A stretch of DNA of 64,000 bases from JBGAWK01 sp044227665 (lineage in GTDB: Bacteria; Bacteroidota; Bacteroidia; Chitinophagales; JADIYW01). The notes beneath the pieces were generated by a model, which did no database searches, was not told where the DNA came from, and was given only the letters and a program-made list of their open reading frames with translations. The position numbers were made by a program, and so were the translations under genes. The first letter of the stretch is position 1. Each line of letters starts with the position of its first letter. Below, in pieces: positions 1 through 8,222 of this stretch. The stretch is taken from positions 1 to 64,000 of the forward strand of contig JBGAWK010000005.1 of assembly GCA_044227665.1 (NCBI GenBank), written 5' to 3'.

Positions 1-326
1 ATAAATGTTTAATACGAATATAATAAAAATTGGATATAGATGTTGTTAATTTTTATTATTGGCCATTTTTAATCTTTAATGCAGCGAATGGATAAGCCAT
101 TACCAATAGCTCCTGAATTTTGACCAGCATCTGAATCAGAATAGTACAATTGTATATTATAAGCCCCATGAGTTAAATATCCTGTAGAAGTATAATATAT
201 GGAATATAAAGTGATTCAATAAAAATTTAGACAGTCTCTTATAATAATCAACCAAAATTTCTTCTCAACTACTTGGTAGTGGCCGGGAAAAGATAAAAGC
301 GATTACCCACAATATTTTATAAAAAA
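1..326. other. left-edge region without an intact gene
   Basis: The only stretch over 300 bases without an intact gene. It holds the FISUMP remnant (69-215), an IS-end-like segment at about 216-310, and AT-rich sequence at 1-68 in which I see nothing. The leftward read of 269-310 gives a short tail, VGNRFYLFPATTK then stop, which resembles a transposase C-terminus but is too short to assign. Confidence 0.5.
69..215 (-). pseudogene. 3' remnant of a FISUMP-type (Fibrobacter succinogenes major paralogous) domain gene
   Basis: Reading leftward, a 48-codon open stretch ends in TAA at 69-71 and closes with the residues NGLSIRCIKD. It has YYTSTG about 40 residues earlier. This resembles the end of FISUMP/DUF1566-like surface-protein domains, which finish in G-[FL]-S-[VI]-R-C-[VI]-[KR]-D after a Y-W-[ST]-S-[ST] motif. 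An in-frame TGA at 216-218 closes the frame upstream and no start codon is available, so only the C-terminus survives. What interrupted it is unclear; the adjoining sequence at 216-310 looks like an insertion-sequence end. The family call rests on about 40 residues. Confidence 0.5.
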
Positions 327-1154
327 CTATAAGCTTTCCAAAAAAGCTATAATGTCTCTATACACTTGGTCGCGTTCGGGTTCGTTGTGCATTTCATGAT
401 AGAGACCATCATAAAATTTTGCCTTGATATTTTTTCCTCCATTGGCTACAAATTCTTGTGTCGCCTTATGTGAAGTAAGCTGGTCGCCAGTGCCGTGCAT
501 TACAAATAGAGGCACAGTAATTTCTTTGGCGTATGCAATAGCATATTCACCATTATCAATGAGTTGCATGCCCATTTTTGCAGAAATCTTATCATGAACC
601 AAAGGATCATTCTTATATTTTTTAACTTCTTCGGGGTCTCGGGAGATATGATTTGCATTGAGTCCGGTAGGCAGGGTGAGCGTAGGCAGAATATTCTCCA
701 TCCATTTTCCTAAAGTAATTTTTAGCTTAGGGGCAGCAAAAGCCATCCTAAAATAGGGGGAAGACAAAATACCGGCATCTACAGTGGGTTTTCTGCGAAT
801 GAGTAGATTGCTCACTACATCACCGCCCATACTATGACCATAAATGACATATTTATTGTCAGGAAAAAAACTTTTTACTTTACACAAAAACATCTCTGCG
901 TCGTCATATAGGGCATCAAAGGAAGGAGCGTGTCCCCTGCCTCCCCCACTTTTGCCATGACCTCTTTGGTCGTAAGCAGCTACAGCATATCCGTCTTTTG
1001 CAAATCGCTCTGCCCAATGCGCATATCTTCCACTATGCTCACCCATGCCGTGAATGAGACATATTACGGCCTTAGGTTTTTCGCTACCTTCCCATTTTTG
1101 TGCAAAAATTTCGATTCCGTCATTACTCTTCCAAGAAAAATTAGAATGTTTCAT
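327..1154 (-). CDS. alpha/beta hydrolase, monoacylglycerol-lipase type (serine aminopeptidase S33 fold)
   Basis: 275 aa with no signal peptide, so probably cytoplasmic. The N-terminal HGMGEHSGRY oxyanion-hole segment, the nucleophile elbow GHSMGG (Ser near residue 108), the MHGTGDQ segment (catalytic Asp) and the late YHEMHNEP (catalytic His) are all present and in the order of the Hydrolase_4/monoacylglycerol lipase family. That family hydrolyses monoacylglycerols or lysophospholipids; the true substrate cannot be read from sequence. The ATG lies 18 nt after the stop of the plsC-like gene on the same strand, so the two are probably co-transcribed from the plsC promoter. This pairs an acyl-transferring with an acyl-releasing enzyme. 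No promoter box is visible directly before this ATG. Confidence 0.85.
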   Translation of the reverse strand: MKHSNFSWKSNDGIEIFAQKWEGSEKPKAVICLIHGMGEHSGRYAHWAERFAKDGYAVAAYDQRGHGKSGGGRGHAPSFDALYDDAEMFLCKVKSFFPDNKYVIYGHSMGGDVVSNLLIRRKPTVDAGILSSPYFRMAFAAPKLKITLGKWMENILPTLTLPTGLNANHISRDPEEVKKYKNDPLVHDKISAKMGMQLIDNGEYAIAYAKEITVPLFVMHGTGDQLTSHKATQEFVANGGKNIKAKFYDGLYHEMHNEPERDQVYRDIIAFLESL

Positions 1155-1172
1155 ATTATAAGTTAAGATAAA

Positions 1173-1928
1173 TTACTTTTTTAGATGTTCAAAATAGTCA
1201 TCATGAGCAATAATATACGACTGTATGATATCAAAACATTTTTGTCTCAACGAGTCCATATCTGCAAGAGTAAGACCTTCAGTGGGAATAGGCTCTAAAT
1301 AATGGACATGAATCGTTCCCGGCCTGAATAATAAAGAAGTAGGCTTCGAAATCTTTCTCATACCTATTAGCACCATGGGCAGTATTGGAGTCTGAGCTTC
1401 TATGGCAAGAGTAAAAGCCCCATGATGGAATTTTTTTAGAGGGTCTTCTGTGCGATTGCGAGTACCCTCAGGGAAAATAAAGATGGACACACCCATAGCT
1501 AACTCATTGCGCATTCGTTCTAAGCTCTCTTTTCTTCCTTTTTCTGAGGTTCTGTCCACAGGAATAGCACTCAGGCTAAAAAGCCAACCCAAGAAAGGTA
1601 TTTTTGAAATTTCTTTTTTAAACAAGGGCTTTGCCGGCACTTTACAACCATGGGCAATGCCCACTATGTCTGCAACATTATTGTGATTGGCTATTACGAT
1701 ATAAGTTTTATTAGTATCAAGGGTTTCAAGATTGTAAAATTTCAATCTAATGCCTACCAAAAATTCCCATGCCGACATATATGCTGCATTTATCTTATAT
1801 ACCCACTTAATCTGATTTTTATATGGTACAAATATTTTATTTATGATAAAAGCTAATACTGCAAATGGCATAAACAAGAACCATAATATAAGCAGGTAGA
1901 GGCTATATATAAATTGTACTATTCTCAT
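1173..1928 (-). CDS. plsC: 1-acyl-sn-glycerol-3-phosphate acyltransferase family (PlsC-like)
   Basis: 251 aa. A hydrophobic N-terminal stretch (about residues 5-30) suggests an inner-membrane anchor. The acyltransferase motif appears as NHNNVADI, the usual H-x4-D, followed by FIFPEGTRNR, the second signature that binds glycerol phosphate. A later PILPM segment also fits the family. The family transfers an acyl chain to lysophosphatidate in phospholipid synthesis; related members acylate other lipids, so the exact acceptor is inferred. The ATG at 1928 is preceded at 6 nt by a TATTTTTG -7 box, implying an almost leaderless mRNA. The hydrolase gene follows 18 nt downstream in the same direction. 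Confidence 0.85.
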   Translation of the reverse strand: MRIVQFIYSLYLLILWFLFMPFAVLAFIINKIFVPYKNQIKWVYKINAAYMSAWEFLVGIRLKFYNLETLDTNKTYIVIANHNNVADIVGIAHGCKVPAKPLFKKEISKIPFLGWLFSLSAIPVDRTSEKGRKESLERMRNELAMGVSIFIFPEGTRNRTEDPLKKFHHGAFTLAIEAQTPILPMVLIGMRKISKPTSLLFRPGTIHVHYLEPIPTEGLTLADMDSLRQKCFDIIQSYIIAHDDYFEHLKK

Positions 1929-1934
1929 GCCTTA

Positions 1935-1942
1935 CAAAAATA
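1935..1942 (-). promoter_or_regulatory. Bacteroidota -7 promoter box for the plsC-like gene
   Basis: TATTTTTG on the minus strand, a perfect TAnnTTTG, lies 6 nt upstream of the ATG at 1928. Transcription should start at or next to the start codon. No clear -33 TTG was identified. Confidence 0.6.
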
Positions 1943-2081
1943 CAGTATGATTTTTATTTATATCAAAATATATTTCATACCAGCCGTATATGCCCTAAGG
2001 ATAATTTTACTTATATTCTTTTGTTGACAAATACTATTTTTTGTATAACGTTATAGCTAATATTTTTATAAAAAAATATTT

Positions 2082-3221
2082 ATGTGGCGGGATTATATAC
2101 AGCCAACGGATGGAAGTCTTAATAGAAATGATTTGCCGGTAGTAATATTCAATGGCAATAATAGCAAGGAGGTGTATGATTGTGCCATTGCATTGGTGGG
2201 TATCTGTGACAGTAGAGGTAGTGAATATAATGCTGGAGCAGAAGGAGGTGCGGATGCTGTCAGAGAGGCCTTTTATGCTTTCAAAAGCTTTCCTGCCAAA
2301 GTCAAAGTTGCGGATCTAGGCAATGTATGGACTGGAGAGACACAAGCAGATACTTTAGTGGCTATTGAGCAGGTATGCAGCGCACTTGTCAAGGTCAATA
2401 TCTTACCCATATTTATAGGCGGTTCTGTGATACAGGCGTATGCGCAGGCATCATCGTATGTGCATTTGGAGAGGAAGATAGATATGCTGCTTATAGACGA
2501 GCAATTTGAACTAGAAACATATTTCGAAGGACAGCATTTGAATGAACGCAATTATTTGTATAAACTATTTGTCGAACATGCCTTACTGATAAACAGCTTT
2601 TCCCTATTGGGGTATCAAACCTATTATGTGCGAGATGCATATCTCAAGATGTTGCAGGAGATGAAGCATGATGCTTATAGATTGGGCGCATTGCGAGAAG
2701 ATATTCGTGAAGCAGAACCAATGGTGCGCAATGGAGATATGGTTGCCCTCAATATATCAGCGTTGAGAGGGTGTGATGCTCCTGGATATGTTCATGCTAG
2801 TCCCAATGGGTTCTTCGCCGATGAAATGTGTCAGATAATGCGATATGCTGCCGCTAGTGACAAACTGACATCCTTGGGGATATATAACTACAATCCCCAA
2901 TATGACATCAGAGGTATGACGGCAAAAGCTATAGCGCAGATGATATGGTATGCTATCGAAGGTTACAGTATGAGGGTCAATGATTATCCTGTAGTACGGG
3001 AGAGTGACTTTACTAAATTTATGGTACACATGGAAGATGTGGAGGAAGCATTGGTATTTATGAAAAGTAAAAAAAGCGATAGATGGTGGATGAGAATACC
3101 GATAAGAATAAAAGGAAAAACTAAGTACCAAATGTATCCATGCTCCTATCGCGATTACCTTGTAGCTATGGAAAACGAAATCCCCGATGTATGGCTCAAA
3201 GCCTTACACCGCATGGGCTAA
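2082..3221 (+). CDS. arginase/formimidoylglutamase-family protein lacking the metal ligands (probable pseudoenzyme)
   Basis: 379 aa, similar in layout to the proteins annotated as formimidoylglutamase in Bacteroidota. The ureohydrolase fold motifs can be located but are degenerate. The usual G-G-D/S-H is IGGSVIQ (His lost). The usual D-A-H-x-D is LLIDEQFELET (His to Gln, second Asp to Glu). The usual S-x-D-x-D-x-x-D-P is LNISALRGCDAPG, with both metal-binding Asp replaced by Asn and Ser. With essentially all dimanganese ligands missing, hydrolysis of formimidoylglutamate or arginine is unlikely. From memory, other Bacteroidota paralogues also deviate at these sites, so this may be an old lineage-wide loss and not recent decay. 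The reading frame is intact. The gene converges on cysS with adjacent stop codons. Confidence 0.75.
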   Translation: MWRDYIQPTDGSLNRNDLPVVIFNGNNSKEVYDCAIALVGICDSRGSEYNAGAEGGADAVREAFYAFKSFPAKVKVADLGNVWTGETQADTLVAIEQVCSALVKVNILPIFIGGSVIQAYAQASSYVHLERKIDMLLIDEQFELETYFEGQHLNERNYLYKLFVEHALLINSFSLLGYQTYYVRDAYLKMLQEMKHDAYRLGALREDIREAEPMVRNGDMVALNISALRGCDAPGYVHASPNGFFADEMCQIMRYAAASDKLTSLGIYNYNPQYDIRGMTAKAIAQMIWYAIEGYSMRVNDYPVVRESDFTKFMVHMEDVEEALVFMKSKKSDRWWMRIPIRIKGKTKYQMYPCSYRDYLVAMENEIPDVWLKALHRMG

Positions 3222-4712
3222 TTACTGAACCTCAAAGGTAGTGGTACCATTTTTGTTGTCTTTGAGCTGTATCTTGGCCTCTTTCAATTGGTCTCGAATC
3301 TTGTCCGACACCGACCAGTTTTTATCCTTTCTTGCGTCGTTGCGCAATTCTATTACCAATTGCATTACAGCATCTAAGGCGGATGAGTCTGTACTTGCAT
3401 TTTCATTATCCAAACCTAAGACTTCACCTATAAATGCGGGGAACTCTTGCTGTAACCTGTCAAACGTAGCTTGGCTTATGCCTTCTGTCTTTTTATCAGC
3501 ATTATAGAAGATATTAATTTGGCTGCAAAGAGCGAAAAGCTCACTTATAGCCTTGGCCGTATTAAAGTCATCATCCATAGCTGCAACAACATTATCAAGG
3601 AGCGTATGTATAGTACTGTCATTCTCATTAATTGTACTTTCTGAAAATGAAATTGTAGTAAGATATTCAAGGGCATTCATAATTCTTCTATAGCCTTTTT
3701 CAGCATCTTGTAGGGCTTTAATAGAAAGGTCGATTTCTGAAGTATAATGAGACTGTAAGAATAAGAAGCGAACAGTCATAGGGGAATATCCTTTGTCGAG
3801 CAGGGGATGATTGCCACGTATGAGTTCCATAGGCAAAATAGAGTTTCCAAGAGATTTACTCATCTTCTGCCCATTGAAATTTACCATATTGGTGTGCATC
3901 CAATAGCGCACAGGAGCTGCGCCTACGGCACCTATGTTTTGTGCTATTTCACACTCATGGTGAGGAAATTTCAAATCCATGCCGCCACCGTGGATGTCGA
4001 AACTTTGCCCCAAGTATTTGGTGCTCATAGCACTACATTCCAAGTGCCAACCTGGAAATCCCTCACCCCAAGGGGACTCCCATCGCATGATATGTGCAGG
4101 ACTTGCTTTCTTCCATAAGGCAAAATCTATGGCATTGCGTTTCTCTTCCTGTCCGTCGAGATCGCGATACCCTGCCATCACCTCATCTATATTTCTTCCA
4201 GACAGTTCGCCGTAGTTATATTTTTCAGAGAATTTTTTTACATCAAAATATACAGAACCATTTACTGCATAGGCATAGCCATTGTCAATAAGCTGTTGTG
4301 CCATACGTATCTGTTCTATAATATGTCCGGTAGCCGTAGGCTCTATGGTAGGGGGCTTCAGATTATAAATCCTGCATATATCATGGAAGCCTACAGTATA
4401 TTTTTGTACTATCTCCATAGGCTCTAATTGCTCTAGGCGCGCCTGACTTTCCATCCTGTTTACTCCTTCCCCTGCGTCATTAGTAAGATGTCCTGCATCA
4501 GTAATATTTCTTACATACCGAACCTTATATCCTTTATATACTAAATACCGGTATATGACATCAAAAGAGGTGAAGGTTCTTAGGTTGCCAGTATGAATAT
4601 CATTATATACAGTAGGGCCGCATACGTATAAGCCTACAAATGGTGGGTTTTGCGGCTCAAAGGCTTCTTTTTTGCGATGTAGGCTGTTATATATAAATAA
4701 TTGCGAAGACAT
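3222..4712 (-). CDS. cysS: cysteinyl-tRNA synthetase
   Basis: 496 aa from the ATG at 4712. The frame is open to a TTG at 4739, but a TACTTTTG -7 box lies 4 nt before the ATG, inside that extension, so the ATG is preferred. The class I features are complete: VCGPTVYNDIHTGNLR (HIGH region and first zinc Cys), GFPGWHLECSAMS (a zinc Cys in the usual WHIECSAM segment), the downstream HHECEIAQ, and GQKMSKSLGN (KMSKS loop). A helical C-terminal tRNA-binding domain of about 120 residues ends with a typical VSDKIRDQLKEAKIQLKD segment. The enzyme charges tRNA-Cys in the cytoplasm. Its stop codon directly touches the stop of the convergent ureohydrolase-like gene. Confidence 0.97.
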   Translation of the reverse strand: MSSQLFIYNSLHRKKEAFEPQNPPFVGLYVCGPTVYNDIHTGNLRTFTSFDVIYRYLVYKGYKVRYVRNITDAGHLTNDAGEGVNRMESQARLEQLEPMEIVQKYTVGFHDICRIYNLKPPTIEPTATGHIIEQIRMAQQLIDNGYAYAVNGSVYFDVKKFSEKYNYGELSGRNIDEVMAGYRDLDGQEEKRNAIDFALWKKASPAHIMRWESPWGEGFPGWHLECSAMSTKYLGQSFDIHGGGMDLKFPHHECEIAQNIGAVGAAPVRYWMHTNMVNFNGQKMSKSLGNSILPMELIRGNHPLLDKGYSPMTVRFLFLQSHYTSEIDLSIKALQDAEKGYRRIMNALEYLTTISFSESTINENDSTIHTLLDNVVAAMDDDFNTAKAISELFALCSQINIFYNADKKTEGISQATFDRLQQEFPAFIGEVLGLDNENASTDSSALDAVMQLVIELRNDARKDKNWSVSDKIRDQLKEAKIQLKDNKNGTTTFEVQ

Positions 4713-4716
4713 CTTG

Positions 4717-4724
4717 CAAAAGTA
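4717..4724 (-). promoter_or_regulatory. -7 promoter box of cysS
   Basis: TACTTTTG on the minus strand, a perfect TAnnTTTG, lies 4 nt before the cysS ATG at 4712. It supports that start over the upstream TTG and predicts a leaderless transcript. Confidence 0.6.
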
Positions 4725-4790
4725 GCCAAAATACCACAATATCTATATTCTGCTTAGTATATAGCTAATAAATGGGTGTTCATTTTTTTT

Positions 4791-4798
4791 TACCTTTA
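4791..4798 (+). promoter_or_regulatory. -7-like promoter box of the GT2 gene
   Basis: TACCTTTA (one base off TAnnTTTG) lies 4 nt before the ATG at 4803. The spacing matches cysS, lysS and lpxK. It favours 4803 over the upstream in-frame start at 4776. Confidence 0.45.
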
Positions 4799-4802
4799 CA
4801 TC

Positions 4803-5945
4803 ATGTGGCTTTGGATAGGGGTAAGTATCGGTCTCACCGTATTTTATTTTATATTACAATATACCTATGTGCGCAATTGGGAAGGTGTCCCGGTTACATC
4901 CTTGGAGACATCGAGACCTAATACCTTTATAAGTATTATCATACCGGCGCGTAATGAGGAGACAACCATCTTGGTGCTATTAGATAGTATTATGGCTAAT
5001 AACTATCCTGCCGAATTATTCGAAATCATTGTCATAGACGACTTTTCAGAAGACAACACCTATTCGTGTGTAGAGGAGGCTTCTTACAAGAACACTACTA
5101 TCTATCATCTCAAAGATTTGTTGCCCAAAAATACTTTTACAGAGGCATATAAAAAGCGCGCCATAGAAGCTGCTGTATATATAGCGAAGGGAGAGCTTAT
5201 TGTTACTACTGATGCCGATTGCAAGGTCGGAAAAAATTGGCTATACAGTTTAGCAAGCATTTATGAACAACAGCAATGTGAGCTTATCGTGGCACCCGTG
5301 ATTTTTGAACCCAAGGACAACTTTTTTGAAGAGTTTCAGGCCTTGGATTTTTTAGGCATGATAGCGATTACTTTTGCCAGTATTAGAATGAAAATGTATA
5401 ATATGGCTAATGGCGCCAATTTTGCTTTTACCAAAAGAGCCTTCCTTCATGTAGAGGGGTACAAAGGTATAGATCATAAAGCTTCGGGCGATGATATGCT
5501 GTTGGTATATAAAATAGCAAAAGCATATCAAGGGAAAGTAAGTGTTGCCAAGTCTATGGAGGCACTGGTGTATACCTCTCCCATGCCCAATGTGGAAGAC
5601 TTCTTACAGCAGCGTTATAGATGGACATCTAAGGCTTCAGAATATCAGGATAAGCGCATCACAGCTATCTTGGCTGGGGTTTATCTTTTTGTGGTCTCTA
5701 TCTTCGTAAATCTAATACTCTCCTTGATGGGCAACATGGCATTACTTATTGTTTTTTTATGCCAATGTATAGTAAAATTTATCTCTGACTATTCTTTGTT
5801 GGGTAGTACCACAACTTTTTTCGGCAAAAAAATATGGATGAAACAGTTCTTTTTAAAAGAAATTGCGCATATTGTATATATTATTTATGTAGGCACTATG
5901 GGAAATGTAGTAAAATATCAGTGGAAAGGCAGAAAGTTGAAATAG
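4803..5945 (+). CDS. membrane glycosyltransferase family 2
   Basis: 380 aa. An N-terminal membrane segment (MWLWIGVSIGL onward) precedes a GT-A domain with SIIIPARNEE (nucleotide binding), VIDDFSED, TTDADCKVGKNWL (DxD-type metal site) and the acceptor-site segment GDDMLLVYKI. A QQRYRWTSK motif, like the Q/RxxRW of processive synthases, follows, and two to three C-terminal membrane segments end the protein. The architecture fits enzymes that transfer sugars from a nucleotide donor at the inner face of the cytoplasmic membrane, including GT2 enzymes of glycolipid or polysaccharide synthesis; donor and acceptor are unknown. Start chosen from the -7-like box 4 nt upstream. Ends 6 nt from the convergent secreted hydrolase gene. 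Confidence 0.85.
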   Translation: MWLWIGVSIGLTVFYFILQYTYVRNWEGVPVTSLETSRPNTFISIIIPARNEETTILVLLDSIMANNYPAELFEIIVIDDFSEDNTYSCVEEASYKNTTIYHLKDLLPKNTFTEAYKKRAIEAAVYIAKGELIVTTDADCKVGKNWLYSLASIYEQQQCELIVAPVIFEPKDNFFEEFQALDFLGMIAITFASIRMKMYNMANGANFAFTKRAFLHVEGYKGIDHKASGDDMLLVYKIAKAYQGKVSVAKSMEALVYTSPMPNVEDFLQQRYRWTSKASEYQDKRITAILAGVYLFVVSIFVNLILSLMGNMALLIVFLCQCIVKFISDYSLLGSTTTFFGKKIWMKQFFLKEIAHIVYIIYVGTMGNVVKYQWKGRKLK

Positions 5946-5951
5946 GAAAAC

Positions 5952-7997
5952 TTATTTCTTGACAACTTTCTCGTAGTGTATTCCAGCATCGTCATTTATT
6001 GCTATCAGATATAATCCTGCGGGCAAAGTTTCTGTACTGATTTCACATTTCTTGTAGGCATATTTTTTAGGCAGATCATAAGTTTTTCCATCTATACCAT
6101 AAATATAGAGGCTTTTGAAAGTAGAAGCAGTATTTACCGTTAATATATTTGTAAATGGGTTCGGAGAAATAGATAATGAGGTGGACTTGCTGTTGTGCTC
6201 CGAAGATAGCCTCAAATAATAGCGACCCTGACTACCGTGAATTTCTATTACATAGTTTCCTTTCTGTAAACTGGCAGTAGTGCCAACTTCTTGAATGGCA
6301 TAAGGTTCTGAAAAAGTCTTCATAAGAGAACCTCCCTCTTCATACAGCAGCACTTTATCTACCCTGTCTTCTAATAAGGTCATGTCCAGCAGATATGTGC
6401 CTTCATCAGAAAGTGAGATGGGATTGTATTCTTCAGACACTAAAAAATTCGGCTCATTATAAAGCAACCCTACATAGGTGGTCTCACCGTGTCCTGTTCT
6501 CAATTCTAATAGATAAGACCCATAGGTGATGTCCTCACAATGTAGTTTCAGGCTGTTTGTACTCTTATCAAAAGTGTGAAGGGTATTATAGGTCTTAAAG
6601 TTTGACATATTCAGCGCACTTACTTCTTTTACATCTTTATAAAGCGATATAGGCAATTCTACCGTTTTGTCATAATTCATTACTAATGTCTGAGATAGGG
6701 ATGTTGGAGTACTGGTACAGCTCATGTTTTTTGAAAGATTAGTGGACAAGATATAATGCATCATTATAGGAATAGCACCTACAAAGTGGTTCTCGACAGA
6801 CCCTCCTGCTGTCATATCAAAAGTAGCAACTCTGGCTTTGTCCCAAAATTTATACCAAGGTATATATTTCCATTGCGCAAGTTTTGCCTTAGGGGCATTT
6901 TGCCAATAAACCTGTTCGTCAGTTCTTACATAGTAAAGTCCTGTATGATAAGGATTTGCCCAATCATATACTGCTGATTGCTTTAGGCACTGCCTTAGTG
7001 GATGTTGCGGATTAGCGGCAACAGCATCAATTACTCCAGAGCGAAATAGACCTGTCCACGGCAATGGCACCCACCCCATAATGCCATCCTGACCCAAAAG
7101 ATGTTGCACATACAATGTATCATATGGAGAATTCAAGTAGGTATTATAGGTTTCCCCCAAATCTTCATTAATTATATTTCCATAAATATCTTCACAGGAG
7201 CCTATAATGTATAATATGTAAGATCTTGTAGGGTAATAAGGATTATCCAATATATAATGATATTGCAAATCATAGGTATCATAAGCACCACTACCACATC
7301 CTACAGAGATTATATTGAATTCAGAACGCAGTCTTTGTTCATGAATCATCTTAATCATAGCCATAGCATTATGTCCTCCTTCAGAATATCCTGAGATATA
7401 CACTTGCTCGTTATATGAACCACCTTCTTGAATGACTAAATTTCGAGCGGCTCTTATCATGTCAATTCCTGATGTGGAATTCGTTTGAGCACTATTGTGA
7501 TGATGAAATCCAGGACCATCTCCAAGACCATAATAATCTGGAGCAACACCTATGAAATTCATAGCGGCAGAAAGATATACAAAAAAACGTTCGCTACCCC
7601 AATTTTCCGGCCTAGATGGGATGCTGTATCTCTCAAATGCAGTGCCATGACCATAATAGAAAATAGGTAATTTGCAATCACTGTCAATCCTTTTTGGGAG
7701 GACTACAAGTCCGGAAGCCTGCGTGGGATTGCCATAATGATCTATTGTTTTATATACAACCCGATGAGAAATAATTTTTTTGTCCGCCATCATCGAGCTA
7801 AACAGATTTGTAAATACCATCTTCAAGCTATCGCGACTTTCAGCAGGAATGAACCCGCTAATAATATTCCAATATTGTTCTGTGGCTTCTTCAGTATCCC
7901 AATCACTAATAATCTCCGAAGAAATGATGTCTCCCCTGTTGGCAAAAACAGAAAAACCCGAGAATACGAGAAAAAGAAGTATTAAAAAAGCCCTCAT
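5952..7997 (-). CDS. secreted alpha/beta hydrolase with type IX secretion C-terminal sorting domain
   Basis: 681 aa. A clear signal peptide (hydrophobic residues 3-19, cleavage likely after FSVFA) is followed by an alpha/beta hydrolase domain. This has IFYYGHGTAFE near the oxyanion hole and the nucleophile elbow GYSEGGHNA, resembling secreted lipase or tannase/feruloyl-esterase-like enzymes. A beta-rich middle follows, then a C-terminal domain of about 75 residues beginning SISPNPFTN and ending in LPAGLYLIAINDD and EKVVKK. That is the type A T9SS sorting domain, which directs export across the outer membrane and is then removed or anchored. SprA, the T9SS pore, is encoded at 20.2 kb. Substrate unknown; an ester is the best guess. 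Transcribed from a -7 box at 8025-8032. Confidence 0.88.
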   Translation of the reverse strand: MRAFLILLFLVFSGFSVFANRGDIISSEIISDWDTEEATEQYWNIISGFIPAESRDSLKMVFTNLFSSMMADKKIISHRVVYKTIDHYGNPTQASGLVVLPKRIDSDCKLPIFYYGHGTAFERYSIPSRPENWGSERFFVYLSAAMNFIGVAPDYYGLGDGPGFHHHNSAQTNSTSGIDMIRAARNLVIQEGGSYNEQVYISGYSEGGHNAMAMIKMIHEQRLRSEFNIISVGCGSGAYDTYDLQYHYILDNPYYPTRSYILYIIGSCEDIYGNIINEDLGETYNTYLNSPYDTLYVQHLLGQDGIMGWVPLPWTGLFRSGVIDAVAANPQHPLRQCLKQSAVYDWANPYHTGLYYVRTDEQVYWQNAPKAKLAQWKYIPWYKFWDKARVATFDMTAGGSVENHFVGAIPIMMHYILSTNLSKNMSCTSTPTSLSQTLVMNYDKTVELPISLYKDVKEVSALNMSNFKTYNTLHTFDKSTNSLKLHCEDITYGSYLLELRTGHGETTYVGLLYNEPNFLVSEEYNPISLSDEGTYLLDMTLLEDRVDKVLLYEEGGSLMKTFSEPYAIQEVGTTASLQKGNYVIEIHGSQGRYYLRLSSEHNSKSTSLSISPNPFTNILTVNTASTFKSLYIYGIDGKTYDLPKKYAYKKCEISTETLPAGLYLIAINDDAGIHYEKVVKK

Positions 7998-8024
7998 AAT
8001 TTTTTATTATTTAAAAAAACAACA

Positions 8025-8032
8025 CAAATCTA
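8025..8032 (-). promoter_or_regulatory. -7 promoter box of the T9SS cargo hydrolase
   Basis: TAGATTTG on the minus strand matches TAnnTTTG. A TTG lies about 20 nt upstream on the same strand, fitting the -33 element. The predicted transcript start is near 8018, leaving a leader of about 20 nt before the ATG at 7997. Confidence 0.55.
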
Positions 8033-8199
8033 TACAAATAATTCAATATGGGCAAAAAATATTAGAGAACCAGCATTTACTACATAATAATGAAGCCTCT
8101 TTATAAGGTTTTTTTATTTATAAATTGTGCCACTCCCATTAATTAATTTTATATGGTTCACTATTGGCTATTATTGGAAAACATATTATTGCTTTATAA

Positions 8200-8207
8200 T
8201 ACCTTTG
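8200..8207 (+). promoter_or_regulatory. -7 promoter box for the methyltransferase-eno run
   Basis: TACCTTTG, a perfect TAnnTTTG, lies 15 nt before the ATG at 8223. It probably drives the methyltransferase and, by read-through, eno. No -33 TTG stands out at the right distance. Confidence 0.5.
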
Positions 8208-8222
8208 TTTTATTAAAAAAAT

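Noticed and set aside
8091..8120. Possible rightward terminator (GCCTCTTTATAAGG followed by T run)
   Set aside because: Stem is only about 3-4 bp and no rightward gene ends before it.
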